DNA from: Cynocephalus volans
Lineage: Eukaryota; Chordata; Mammalia; Dermoptera; Cynocephalidae
Direction of reading: 5' to 3'
Length of the DNA: 64,000 bases
NCBI RefSeq assembly: GCF_027409185.1
Contig: NC_084467.1
Span: forward strand, 16,730,501 to 16,794,500
Shown here piece after piece: positions 44,370 to 54,940 of this stretch. The translations under genes were made by a program, and so were the position numbers. Positions within the stretch are counted from its first letter, which is position 1, and every line of letters starts with the position of its first letter. The notes under the pieces were generated by a model, which was not told where the DNA came from, did no database searches, and saw nothing but the letters and a program-made list of their open reading frames with translations.

Positions 44370-44895
44370 AACGGGACTTCCCACCCGCCCAGGGGAGTGG
44401 GACCAGAGCCCCCAGCTGTTGCCTGGACGAACCCCCATAGCGGGGGCTCAGCCGGCTCAGCCTAGGCCTGTCCCCCACTCCTCCCGCCGCTGTCAAGCCC
44501 AGGCTGCGCCCCTCCCCGCGCCCCTCGGGACCCGGTCCCCGCCCGTTCGCTGCCACCCTCCCGCCCAGCCCGCTCGCGCAGAGTCTTGGCTGCCGAGACG
44601 CCTCGGTCGCCTTCCCCGGACCGGAGCCCGGGCGGGGCGCACTCACCCGCGGGCCTGGGCCGGGGGCGTCCTGGGCTCGGCACTCCGGTGCCCGCGGCGG
44701 CCGCTGCAGCTCTGCTCGGACGCGCTCGCCGCCGCCGCCGCCGCCGCAGTTCGGGGAGGGGGCGTCACGTGACCGCGGAGCGCTGCTTCCCGGCGCCGCT
44801 CCCCCCTCACTGCGGAGCCCGAGCCGCCGGCGCAGGAGCGGCGGAAAGGCCCCCACCCTGCCCACCGCCCCGCCCGCGCGCCCCTCGCCCCACGT
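44370..44895 (-). promoter_or_regulatory. RAP1GAP: CpG island, distal RAP1GAP promoter
   Basis: CpG-rich block with a symmetric GTCACGTGAC E-box at 44764-44773 (USF/MITF-TFE class), just upstream of the presumed start, and a (GCC)7 run at 44728-44747. It lies about 9 kb from the USP48 stop, as expected for the RAP1GAP 5' end. No TATA box was seen. Confidence 0.7.
44647..44760 (-). other. RAP1GAP: RAP1GAP non-coding first exon (5' UTR, approximate 5' end)
   Basis: On the minus strand a GC-rich segment without ATG ends at a consensus donor GCGG/gtgagtgcgc (44647/44646). It contains a GGC repeat of about seven units (44728-44747) that would sit in the 5' UTR. The downstream partner exon is not certain: it may splice to 27465-27500, 8211-8304 or 1566-1601. 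The donor and island are seen; the transcription start and gene assignment are inferred from orientation and position. Confidence 0.6.
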
Positions 44896-44904
44896 CTTGG
44901 AAGT

Positions 44905-45010
44905 GGGCGCTCTGTGCCCCCATTTTACAGGTGGGGAAACTGAGGACCGGAGAGGGGGCAGGGACTGGCCCAGGGTGTCACAGCTAGACAGTGGCAGGGC
45001 CTGGGCGAGG
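44905..45010 (-). mobile_element. MIR SINE fragment
   Basis: Core cccattttacaggtggggaaactgaggaccggagagg then ggtgtcacagctagacagtggcagggc, at the island edge. Confidence 0.8.
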
Positions 45011-45384
45011 TCCCAGCAGTCCACCAACAGCCTATGCTCCGAGGGAACGGTGACCACTTCTGGGGCAAGTGGGGGCGATGGGACAGGTCGGGGACACGCC
45101 CTAGGCCCCCAAGGGCTCCGCTTGTGTGCAAGGGCAGGGAGGAAGGAAAAGGCGCACGGGTTGAGCTGGGCGATGTCCTCGCACAGCAGCGCTTGGTGGG
45201 GGGTCTTCGCAGAGGCAGCGCGGCGACCCTCGCCAGCCAGCTGGCGGCTCTCGGACATTCTTCCTGGACTGGGCAGCTCGCCTCCGTCCCAACCTAACCC
45301 GGGAACACGGGGCGGAGGGAGCCGTGAGACGCGCTGTAATTTAGTGCAGGGAAGGTAGCAGGCGCAGGGTGGGGTCCGGACAAG

Positions 45385-45505
45385 AGTTGAAAACCCAATT
45401 CGGAAGGGGCCGCAGAGATCACCTTGGCCAGGCTTCTGAGGCCCAGGGAGGGGAAGAGACTTGCCCAAGGTCACACAGCAAGTGGGAGCAGCAAGGCCGA
45501 TACTC
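45385..45505 (-). mobile_element. MIR SINE fragment
   Basis: Core tctgaggcccagggaggggaagagacttgcccaaggtcacacagc. Confidence 0.75.
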
Positions 45506-45699
45506 GGGCCTGTCCACTCCCCTTCGATGGCCAACAGAGCCCGAGGTTCCTGAGCCCCACTCCTCACTTAGGGGAAACCCTCACACACCTTTCTTTCTGT
45601 TCTCTGCTGGGCTCCCCTCCCAGGCCAGCCCTAGATGAAGCAAGGAAACAAGCAGGTGTCCACGGGGCCAGAGCTGCAATGGTGAGAATATGGGTGGTT

Positions 45700-45960
45700 G
45701 GTGGCCCCAACATCATAACCCAGTCACAGAATATTAATGTTAGAGGGGATCTTTAAGATCTCTGGATCTCACCCTATTGTTCTTCTAATACTAGGGAAAC
45801 TGAGGCCTCCATCTCATCAACTATTTAGAATTATTGGGTCAAGCTGATAGGCCCACCACAGCGAGTCCAATAGGCCTACTTCACAGATAGGACAGGGAGA
45901 AGAAAGGACTCAAGTTATACATTCAATATATTTATTGAGCACCTGCTGTGTGCTTCACAC
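45700..45960 (-). mobile_element. MIR/L2-type fragments
   Basis: Positions 45715-45830 have a diverged gggaaactgaggcc core. Positions 45925-45962 have attcaatatatttattgagcacctgctgtgtgc. Confidence 0.5.
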
Positions 45961-46309
45961 GGTGACTGTCAGTCCCACCTCCCGCTGTTTTCCCGGCCAT
46001 GGTGACTGCATTTCATTAAGGAAAAGATCTGCGGTCTTCAGCAACTCTTACATCAGCCTCTGGAGGATCTGAGACACACACGCCCCAAGTTTTCAGTCCC
46101 ACAAGGGGCTGGGGACCAGGGCCATGTTTCCTGGCCAAGACTCTCACGCGAACAGAGAAGAGTATCGGGGAATAGCAGGAAATGTCTCGCCCCTATCCCA
46201 GCCCCACAACATGAAAGGTCAGAGGGGAAGTGGGAATCAGGCACTGGTTCTTTCCAGTCCTCCTTCGGTGTCAAGTTCCTCTGGCAAGCTCTCCCAGCTG
46301 TGGGTAGCA

Positions 46310-46470
46310 AAGAGGCCCCAGCCCAGGGTTTACAAACTTCTAAGAGCAGGAGTGACCTGTGGATGCAGATTCTGCTTCAGTGGGTCTGGGGCTTGAGCTC
46401 CTGAATCTCTAATAAAGCTTCTCAGTGCTGCTGGTGCTGTTGGGCCACAATTTTGAGCGGTGCTGGTAGA
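46310..46470 (+). mobile_element. MER5A-like hAT DNA transposon
   Basis: Contains gcagattctgcttcagtgggtctggggcttgagctcctgaatc and gtgctgctggtgctg, typical of MER5A. It shares flanking similarity with a second copy at 51620-51795. Confidence 0.65.
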
Positions 46471-46562
46471 ACAAGCAGGAGGAGGGAGACCTCGGAGGCT
46501 CTGAGGACAAACTCCTGGAGCATCATCTGTTCACCCAGGACCCAACCCTTGGAGCCCTTTGA

Positions 46563-48264
46563 CTTCCTGCCTACGAATGCACCAGGACTATATAGTTGCT
46601 TCAAAGCTGTAGTAAGAAGGAAGGAGTTAAATGGAGTTGCCCAAAGCCCTTCTGGGGATGGTATGGAAGGGAGTGCATGGTGTACCAACTGCCCCAGATA
46701 GGGATGTTCTGCAGGGCACTGGTCCTGGGAGGTGTTGGGTGAAATAATCCTATTTGGGAAATGCCAACTGAATGCCTACAGACCTTCAAGGGTAGTATGT
46801 ACCGGCCTGGTTTCTCTACAGCAGGGGTTGGCCTTGCAGATCTCAGAAACGCACAGATTCCAGGATTCTCTTGAGGACCATGTCTCTACCCATCCTTTGG
46901 CTTTTTTTGTACACCAGACTGATCCCTGAGTTCCATTCCAAGCACAACGCCAGTGCCCCTTCCTGCTTCTCTAACTCCTTTCACGAAAGAGGTCTCTTTC
47001 CCCTCCATGCTTTGAGACAAAGAGACCATTAGCTCCCCAACTCTGGCCAGCCAATGGTACATTCCAGACTGCCGAGTGAAGACACAGGTGCCCCACTTGA
47101 GCCAGAAGGAGGGGGCAGATGGAGGCAGTGGTGGTGCAGAATGCACCAAGCCAAGGAGTACAGCTGTGTGACCTCTTCCATGACCCCCTTGTCCTTCCAG
47201 GGTCTGGATCCATGGACTCTGAGACGCCAAAGGGCCTAAAATTAGCATGGGGGAACTGAACGTGCCCAACCCTGGCTGCGCAGACCAAAGAAAGTAGGCT
47301 CTTTTGTGCCAGGCTTCTCTATTTCTTCTTTATAATCAAGGAGCTTTTCAGTTACAGCATTTTCCTCTTTACAGAAAACCTCCCTCAATGCAAGAGGCTT
47401 ATAATCTTTCGTGTGTCCTGGCGGGCACCATTCTGAGATCGTCAGGGCACCTGGGGAGAAGGCAACACATGCCGTAGGGGGCTGGGCACGGAGCCTGGCT
47501 ACTGAAGGGAGGGCTGGACAAAGCCCCGAAGCTTTGCTTTCCTTGCCCTATTTCAATCCAAACCACTCAGGACTGACCACTCACGCATGGCTGCCTCTGG
47601 GCACAAGTCCTTTTCTTTCTCAAACACTTAATACACTGCAACCCAGCCACCACCCCTGCCCTCCCAACCTCTGGGAAATGAAAGCTGGCTTCAAAAACTC
47701 TGACATCTAAGAAGTCTGGAGAATAAAAACGTGGGTGGCACAACAGTAAATTCCAAATAATGCACGAGGCTGTAGGAGGAAGAATCCTAAAATGGGAATG
47801 AAGCCTCTTGGAAATTACTCCCCTATCTCTGCCCAGCTCTCTCTAGCCAGATCAAAGGGGAGGAAAACGGGGATAGGCACTGCCCACCAGAACAAGCAGG
47901 AAGAGAAAACCCAAAAGTGGCAAGTTCTCAAGGTGAGTTATCCCTGGAGCACTGAGTAGGGTCTAGGAGGGGCTGGTAGTGGCTTGGAGATGAGGATAAG
48001 GGCAGTGGAAGTCAGCACCAGGGCTCGTGTCAGGGAAGGACCCGAGGCTCTGTCTGGGACCAAGCTGATGCAGTAGACATGGCAGAAAGGATGTGACTCT
48101 GGGGGACCTACCCTTGGGGTACAGAGGTCATGGATCATGAACATAGCTAGGAAGCCCACATTGAGGACAAAGGAGAAAACCTAAAGGTGGGGACAGCCTT
48201 GGTCAAACCAAATAGAAAGAGCTCTCTCCCCAGGGTCTCTGGAGAGGAACTTCTCATGGACCCT
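46563..48264. other. Intergenic sequence, no recognised gene
   Basis: Between the RAP1GAP start and the USP48 end. No exon was recognised. Base composition begins to shift towards AT here. Confidence 0.5.
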
Positions 48265-48400
48265 GAAGTGTTCGTTCATTTTTCTGTACTGAGAACATAT
48301 CATGTGTCACACTGTGGGGATATGGTGGTGAATATGATGGCCAGAGCCTTGCTCTCAGGGAGCCAGAACAGTCTAGCAATAATGAGGTTGATTCATGGAA
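48265..48400 (-). mobile_element. L2 LINE 3' end
   Basis: Reverse L2 terminus: ttcgttcatttttctgtactgagaacatatcatgtgtcacactgtggggatatggtggtgaa. Confidence 0.65.
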
Positions 48401-48477
48401 TGGTTTTAGGTACAGACATAAAATCCAGCCCAGCCTTAATTCTGGCTCCCAGTACAAAAAATAAACATACTCCAGGG

Positions 48478-48570
48478 AGCTGGCTGGTTAGCTCAGTTGT
48501 TCAGAGATTGGTGCTGGTAACACCAAGGTCAGGGGTTTGATCCCTGTACCAGCCAGCCACCAAAAAACAA
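48478..48570 (+). mobile_element. CYN-type SINE, monomer with tRNA-like fold
   Basis: A 73-nt tRNA-like unit at 48482-48554 retains a 7-bp acceptor stem (ggctggt/accagcc) and a perfect 5-bp T stem (caggg/ccctg). It also has box A (tagctcagttg) and box B (ggtttgatcc). The anticodon position reads GGT rather than the AAT of tRNA-Ile. An A-rich tail follows (caccaaaaaacaaaaccc). No clean target duplication was found. It is closest to the parental tRNA of all copies here. Confidence 0.8.
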
Positions 48571-48729
48571 AACCCAAGAACAGTACACTCTAGCTCCAGA
48601 ATTCTAGACAGTAGAGTACGACCTGAAGCCTCTTTCATCCAGAGAACCAGTGACATGCTGCGGATGGGTGAGATGCTACAAAAACTCCAGACATAAACCA
48701 ACCAAAGAGGAAACTCACGGACTGATATC

Positions 48730-48753
48730 AAAAAAAAAAAAAAAAAAAAAAGC
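48730..48753 (+). repeat. Poly(A) run
   Basis: About 22 A residues. It may be the tail of an unrecognised retroposed piece at about 48570-48730. Confidence 0.8.
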
Positions 48754-48877
48754 CCTTAGAGGCAGTCCTGCTTGGCAATTTTCCACACGCACTCCCTGGA
48801 ACTTCAAGGGAGTAGGTAGGTGGGCGTGGGAGAAGTGGAGCTGAAAAGACGCAGCCCCACTGTCTTCTTCCACCGAG

Positions 48878-49010
48878 TTCATGTTTGACAACTTCTACAC
48901 ATCCAACTTCCTTTTAGAGAGGACACTGAGGCTCAAAGGGGAACACTTGTCCAGGATCATAAAGAGAGCTGGTTGCAGTTTAGCGTTCCCTGGTTACAGA
49001 ACACCAGCGA
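48878..49010 (-). mobile_element. MIR SINE fragment
   Basis: Core agaggacactgaggctcaaaggggaacacttgtccaggatcat. Confidence 0.6.
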
Positions 49011-50424
49011 GTAACAGGGGGAGGAAAACCCAGATACAATTGTGCAGAGGTCAACATGCCTGCTGGCGATGATCCAAGCCAGGCAGCGGCTGTCTAGGCC
49101 TTTTGGCTTCCCTGGAGGGTGTCCCTCACTTCCTGTTGCCCAGGGCCTGCCTTGCCTGGCAACACTAACGCAGATCTGGAATTGGAGCAGTCATTCCAGC
49201 TGCTGTCATGAGGTTGGCTCCCTCCTGGTCCGAGAGCAGTTTCACGTCAAAGGCCCTGGCCTATGAAGTCTTAGCCAAGTCCTTGAAAGCACGGTTTTGT
49301 TTCTTTTCTTTCTAAGCAGGTTGCGAGACCCAGATGATGCCATCTATTTGAGATCAATGCAGTAGTTAATGTTGGACAAGCTCTTGGCTAACTTCAGGGG
49401 GAATTCAGACAGACTCCTGAATGAGAAAGAGGGTGAAAACACACTATATGACAAGGGCCACTTGTGCTTGTGGGATGGAGCCCCTCAGCAGTAGGATCCA
49501 CTTCTACAGGAAACTTGGTCTTGCCTCTGCTGGGCTAGACATAACAAAGGCTTGGGCCAGTAACGAGCTGTGTGGTAGGTTCCATTTCTAAAGCCAGACC
49601 AGTGTCACCTCGAAGAGGTTATACAACCCTAGTCACAATGAGATGAGTTCTGCTACGTCCTCCTTCCTAAAAGTCTAGTGAGGCTCAAAAATGATACCTA
49701 AACCTTACAATATGAAGAAATGTGACATGGTTAGCAGTGTGGTGTATTAATTTGATAGAACTGGTTCTGTGGTTTACTTGTTGGGGGAGGGGAAACACTT
49801 TCAAGAAATACCTGTTTTGTGTACTTTACTCTTGAACAATATTATTCACGAAGTCTCGATAGGTAAATGAAGAATGAAAAGCACACCATTCTCAGGTCAG
49901 GAAGGAAGTAGCCTGTAAGTACTGGCCAGTCTTCTCTGCACTGCTTCCCGCTGCCTGGTTCCTACACAGCCCTGCCTCTGAGGCTTGAGGCATCTGTTCC
50001 TGATGTTCTTGGCAATGACAATCAAAACAACTGAAGCTGCTCCTCTGGGCAGGAACTGTCCATCAAAAAGACATAAATCTTCAACATGCATTCTAAGCGT
50101 GTTTCAAATACCTTTCAACATGACCCTGCAAATAAACACGGAATCAAGGCGGCTTACTGCTCAGCCATTGGCTTCATTATCCTTATGGGCCAAGAGGAAA
50201 GATTTATGTAACAGGATGATCAAACATCTGTCCAGTCATCATTTTAGTTTGAAGGGCTTCCAGCAAAAGGTATGGTCTTAAGTTCTCAGAGAAGGGCTCC
50301 AGGTAGAAGGGGTATGTGGTTACAAGACCTCTGTTTGAAGACTTGCAGAAAAGAAGATTCTACATCATTTCCTTAGAAAGGCTAGCTAGAATACAGTCTT
50401 TCTAATCATATAGAATAAGACAAA
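49011..50424. other. Intergenic sequence, no recognised gene
   Basis: AT content rises. Short open frames are present but none is recognisable. Confidence 0.5.
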
Positions 50425-50600
50425 ACATTTTACCCCAACAACATTTATTACTGCTTAATCCTCAGTATTATAGGGAAAACAAGGGAGCAAATACTGCCAT
50501 TTTTAGAGAAAAGGAAACTAAGGCAAAGCAAGATTAACTTTTCTTAGTTATACAGTAAATGTAGAAATTATCTGGAACACAGGCGATACAACTTATAAAA
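50425..50600 (-). mobile_element. MIR SINE fossil
   Basis: Contains aacatttattactgcttaatcctcagtattatag and gagaaaaggaaactaaggcaaagc. Confidence 0.65.
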
Positions 50601-51601
50601 GGTTCCAGTAATGTTGATAATCAAATCCCTAGCCAATACTTCTGCCCATACAATGTCTAGGAGGTGAGGGGTGGGGATAGTGAAGCAGGCTCCCCTTCAG
50701 AATTAGAAATGCGGCTGTTGACAGAACCCTGTACCTTACTGGAGGCAGGGGTGTTGGCACAGGGATGAGAATCTTAAAATGAAAGTGCTGGCTTTTCATC
50801 TGCCTGCACTCTGTTCTCAGTCCCCTATAACACTGAACAAGCTGAGTACTAAAACACCCAAGGGAAAGGATGTGACCCTCCTCCACGCTTCTGTAACAGG
50901 AAAGACAGGCTTTCCTGCTCATTTCACTTCAGCAGTTTGTTTAGACAGGGATAAATCATCCCCTGAGTATTTGAAACAGGTCATTCAATCCAAGCATTAG
51001 TTTCCAATATTAAACAGAATCTGATCAACAAGTCTATGACCCATACAGACCAACCAACTGGACATTTAAAATAACTAAAAAATTCACCTGGATTATGATT
51101 CCACAGAACTAAAGGGACACTCATGTGTTTTTAATTTGGCAGAAAGGTTAACAGTAATTCTAAACAATAAAGTCCATAAAAACACAAAGGTATTTATCCC
51201 CCCAGGGAATAAAGACATCCAAATGGAAACCTATATTTCAGATAATGGCAACAATTTGTACCAACATATTACATTTTACACATTAATTTGGGATTAAAGA
51301 AAGGTCAGGAACATATAGAGGGAAAACCTCAAGCTTCATAATACCTTCCTTCTATGGCAGACTGACCTAACATAAAAAAGTACACATGCACGGCATTGGA
51401 ACTGCAATAGAGTTTTCGCATTTTAATGTGGTCACAGCCCGGAAGAAGACAACTGGACTCCATCTATTTGTAAATACAGACAAAACAAGAATTGGGCTTC
51501 AGGTTAAACCTTGTACCTGTTTTCTCTGTACAACGTGGTATGGGTGGTAATGCAAAAAGCTATTAAACACAGCACACATTTACATTTCTTGGTAACTCTG
51601 C
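50601..51601. other. Intergenic AT-rich sequence
   Basis: No gene or repeat was assigned. It could belong to an extended USP48 3' UTR if distal polyadenylation is used. Confidence 0.4.
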
Positions 51602-51619
51602 TTACTGTGGGTGGGAAAG

Positions 51620-51795
51620 AGACCTACCCACCAGGTTTCTCAAACTTCTAAAAGCATAGGAGTTGCCCTGTGGGTGCAGATTCCCATTCAGTGGGTCTGG
51701 GTCCTGAGCTCCTGCATTTGTAATAGAGTTTCGCAGTGTTGTTGGTGCTGCTGGGTTCTAAATGCCACTCTGAGCAGTGCTGGTAGAACACGGTA
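51620..51795 (+). mobile_element. MER5A-like hAT DNA transposon, second copy
   Basis: Contains gtgcagattcccattcagtgggtctgggtcctgagctcctgc. It is parallel to the copy at 46310 with similarity extending past both ends. Confidence 0.65.
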
Positions 51796-51889
51796 AGTTG
51801 TTGGGGCAGGAGGAAGTCGACTACTGAGACCTTGAGGAAAGACTGCCGGAGCATCACCTGCTCACTCTGGGCCCATCCACCTCCACCCT

Positions 51890-53345
51890 TTGACAGAGTT
51901 AATAAAGGAGCCAGTACTGAGACTGGGAATCGGCAGGAAAGACTTACAAAAGGTTGTTATTTTGTACCATTGCAAAAGGAAACAAAACCCAAGTAACAAA
52001 TTTAAAAACTGTTATCAACAGCAAATTGGGAAAAATAGACCAGATTTCTGGAGGCTACTGACATGTTTGTGTCAATCACTGGAAAGAACCTCCCCTGGCC
52101 AACAAGCTCCTCTGTAAGGAAAAGGAAGCTACTCCATGAAGCACTATGTGAACTTTTACACAAGTCTTTACCTTGGGAAAGAATAAGATGCTTTGTGTTC
52201 CTATTTTTAGGCTCCAGGTTCATTTCTTTACAGCAAAATAAAAGGAAGATCTAAAAATCAGGATTAGCTATCCATGAGCTCAACTTCCCTTCCCCTTCCC
52301 CTGTGCAAGGCTGGAACTGCTGGTCCCTCTGTTGCCGCTCCTAGCTCCTATAATGGTTTCGGAGAGTGTTGCATACAGCTCTCCCCCTCCCACACAACAG
52401 GCTCATTAACCCCCTCTGCCTCCTCCAGGGCACAGACCGAACACATTACACACAGAGGGGAATCGCAAACACCAAGTTAGCATTTTATCAAACAGTATTA
52501 TTCTGATAAAAAGCTATTCAAAAGGGATGCTGCCAAGGTTGCTGGTCTTCAAATTGAAATCTGCCTCCCTGAACCATTATTTGATTATTTGCGTTCAAAT
52601 TTCCATTAAAAGAAAGAAAAGAAAAGAAAAAAAAAGCCCAGCATAAACTCAAGGCCAAAAAAACATGTTAACAAGATGCCTAAGTCAGTAGCTCAGCCAC
52701 AAACATATACATACATACTCAATAGAGAAAACATAATTTCTTTAAAAAAACCAACTCCAGTCTTAGGTTCCATTAAAAATCCTTCAATATTCTTAAGAAT
52801 ATTGCTTTGGTTATTTGTTGCTAATAACAATAACTCTGAGTTGGATAAAATAGCACACTCCGTCCGTACATGCTTTTCTTTTTTAAACAAAGTGATCTAA
52901 AAGATTCTTTCAAGGCATTTCAGAACACTTTTAAAAAGAGAAGTGAGATCCAAGAAACAGGGGGCTTGGAGGATGGGAAGGACAAATTTTATAAAAACCT
53001 TGAGTTATCCAAATGTACTTCAGTCAAATTTACTCTTCTGATAAGATGTTCAGATTCTGATTTCCCACTTTTGAACAATAGCAAAACCAGAGGAAGATGC
53101 TATCACACATATTAATATTCTCCATCTTTTCTGAAATGCATCAAAGCAAAAAGCCTTTGAAGCCCCAAATGAGACATAATCCCTTGCTCATTGCAAAAGA
53201 CATGCAGGTGCCCCTTCCTTTACACAACAATGAGACAGATGCCGGGCAGCGTGTAAGGCGGTGCGCTGCAGCTGACACGGAGAGGAGTCTAAAATCTGAA
53301 GACACTTTCCCACAATTACGGCAAGTTCTTTCTTCACTTTCATGC
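51890..53345. other. Intergenic or distal USP48 3' UTR sequence
   Basis: AT-rich, with an (AAAG)n-like run near 52608-52637. No coding sequence was recognised. Confidence 0.4.
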
Positions 53346-53512
53346 TTTATTGAAAGTAGAATATGAATCAAAGACAGGTATTGGTAATCAGGTTATGTCT
53401 CTAAAGAATTACTTTTAGTTCAGAGCAGAATGTTGTCCCATCTACTGTGATACAAATCCTTTATGGACCAATGCATCTGGTATGAAACTCGAGCAAGGAA
53501 ATATAACAGAAC

Positions 53513-53518
53513 TTTATT
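53513..53518 (-). terminator. USP48: Candidate second poly(A) signal of USP48
   Basis: AATAAA about 325 nt past the stop, followed by ttctgttatatttcc. Confidence 0.45.
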
Positions 53519-53674
53519 ACCTCCCATGACTATAAATCTCATATGTAAACATGATTTACTGTTACTGCTACTAAACTTGTTCAGTCTTTACCTGCCCCTT
53601 CCCTCCCACCACCCCCCTTAAATATAAAATTTGAAACATTTCCTTCAAGTCTGGTGTCCTTCAGTGCAATCTGC

Positions 53675-53680
53675 TTTATT
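53675..53680 (-). terminator. USP48: Candidate proximal poly(A) signal of USP48
   Basis: AATAAA 163 nt past the stop codon, with the G-rich downstream element GGGGGGTGGTGGGAGGG about 70 nt further on. Confidence 0.5.
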
Positions 53681-53842
53681 TGACATAAGGCATTTTGGGA
53701 CAGTCTCTTTCGAATGGATTTTTGCCTTTTGGAAGAGCCACATAATGGTTTAATTCTTAATCCACCTTTTCTTTAATGCCCTAACATGTCAAACTCCTCT
53801 TCCCCTCTGGTCATTTCTTAGCAGTCAGCAAGTGTTCAAAGA

Positions 53843-53865
53843 TTAATGTCCAAGGAGACCAGTAC
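53843..53865 (-). CDS. USP48: USP48 last coding exon and stop
   Basis: This exon translates on the minus strand as (G)TGLLGH followed by TAA at 53845-53843, the expected C-terminus of USP48. The acceptor is ttcttttctcag. The first two bases complete the Gly codon left by 54941-54967. The rest of the exon is 3' UTR. The end of the protein is a short hydrophobic tail after the ubiquitin-like domain. Confidence 0.95.
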
Positions 53866-54940
53866 CTGAGAAAAGAAACACACGTGGAGGTACAGTTGTG
53901 AACTAAAGATCAAGAGTTCATGTATTCCATTTGCCAAGAATGCATCATCAACAGGGAATATCCAATTTAATAAATGAACACAGCAGCCCCTTGGCGTTGA
54001 AGGATAAGGAAAACCATCGGCAGACTCCAGGCTTTCAGCTAAGTCACATTCCTGTTGAAAGCCATGTGTTTATTTCCTATGCGTATCTTCACACAAGTTA
54101 ATCAGGTTTTATTGATGCTTTCATTAGATGACTATTTTTCCTAAAGAATTGTTTTGCTTTGTTTTGTGTTACCACATCAGGAGTTCCTTTGTAGTGGCAG
54201 CATATAGACAACAAAGCCGCATTGAGAGGAAGATTTTATTTAGGCCTGTAGCTTTGTCACTCATTTGCTTTAGCAAAGAACCCCTGGTATTTGATTCAAA
54301 CTCATTCCTTGGCAAAAGCCCAACCTTTCATGGACCTCTGGAGTGGTCCACAGAGAATCAACACGTCAACAGTTAAAATCCATAAATGTCAAAGTTCTGT
54401 ATTTGATGGATTAATGAATATTATTGTGCTCAACTATAGTGGCCATGATGCAGTTACAAGGCACTGTTGTGCCTACTTGAAGTAATAACCCAACAAACGC
54501 CTTCATTCTGAATAGATTAATTAAACCTTTTCACTGGACCTGATATAATTCAGCAAATTCTTCTACCACTATTTCTTATCAGGTACACACACACACACCT
54601 GTTTTGCTCTAAGATGAGACTGATAGAGGAACTGGGAAAAGGTTAAATATAAATCTTGAAATGCCACTAGCTAATTTCCCAACCTCCCATGAAATGAGAA
54701 AGAGAAAGCCGAATGGAAATCTGGCAGAAGAGAGTTCTAATACACAGGCCCCATCTGAGGCCTGAGTGCTGAAAAAGATAATGAAGAAGCTGGAATAAAA
54801 AATGCATTTAACTAAAATTAATTTCAGTCATGAGACTCAGATTGAATTAAATTTTAAAATCAAATTATAGCCTTTACTTTAATAGAAAATTACAGTATGA
54901 CTCTGACATTCATGAACAAAACATGACAAATGTAACTTAC

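Larger units (their letters stand above)
1..44760 (-). other. RAP1GAP: RAP1GAP gene, 5' portion (transcription unit span)
   Basis: This span holds the N-terminal coding exons and the promoters of RAP1GAP, which switches off the small GTPase Rap1 by stimulating GTP hydrolysis and so affects adhesion, MAPK signalling and Gi/o crosstalk. Seen: five exons that splice in phase plus an alternative coding first exon and a non-coding first exon, all with GT/AG boundaries on the minus strand. Known: the catalytic RapGAP domain follows these exons, so it must lie left of position 1. Inferred: the distal start near 44.7 kb, because a CpG island there contains a strong minus-strand donor and because the spacing to USP48 resembles what I recall for human. 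Most of the span is intron, unusually rich in MIR and L2 fossils. Confidence 0.9.
53513..53842 (-). other. USP48: USP48 3' UTR (minimum extent, 3' end uncertain)
   Basis: Sequence after the USP48 stop codon. A canonical AATAAA is at 53680-53675, followed by a G-rich stretch near 53600-53615. A second AATAAA is at 53518-53513 with U-rich sequence after it, and a third is at 53351-53346. Which signal is used cannot be decided from sequence. Confidence 0.6.

Noticed and set aside
44272-45567. 431-codon open frame on the minus strand across the distal CpG island
   Set aside because: It runs through two MIR fragments and past a clear splice donor. High GC removes stop codons by chance, and the translation shows no recognisable domain.
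48482-48554. Functional tRNA gene
   Set aside because: The A-rich tail and similarity to the other SINE copies make it a retroposed element. The anticodon loop does not match its tRNA-Ile body.
49985-50281. 98-codon plus-strand frame in the intergenic region
   Set aside because: There is no recognisable protein, no promoter and no splice signals.
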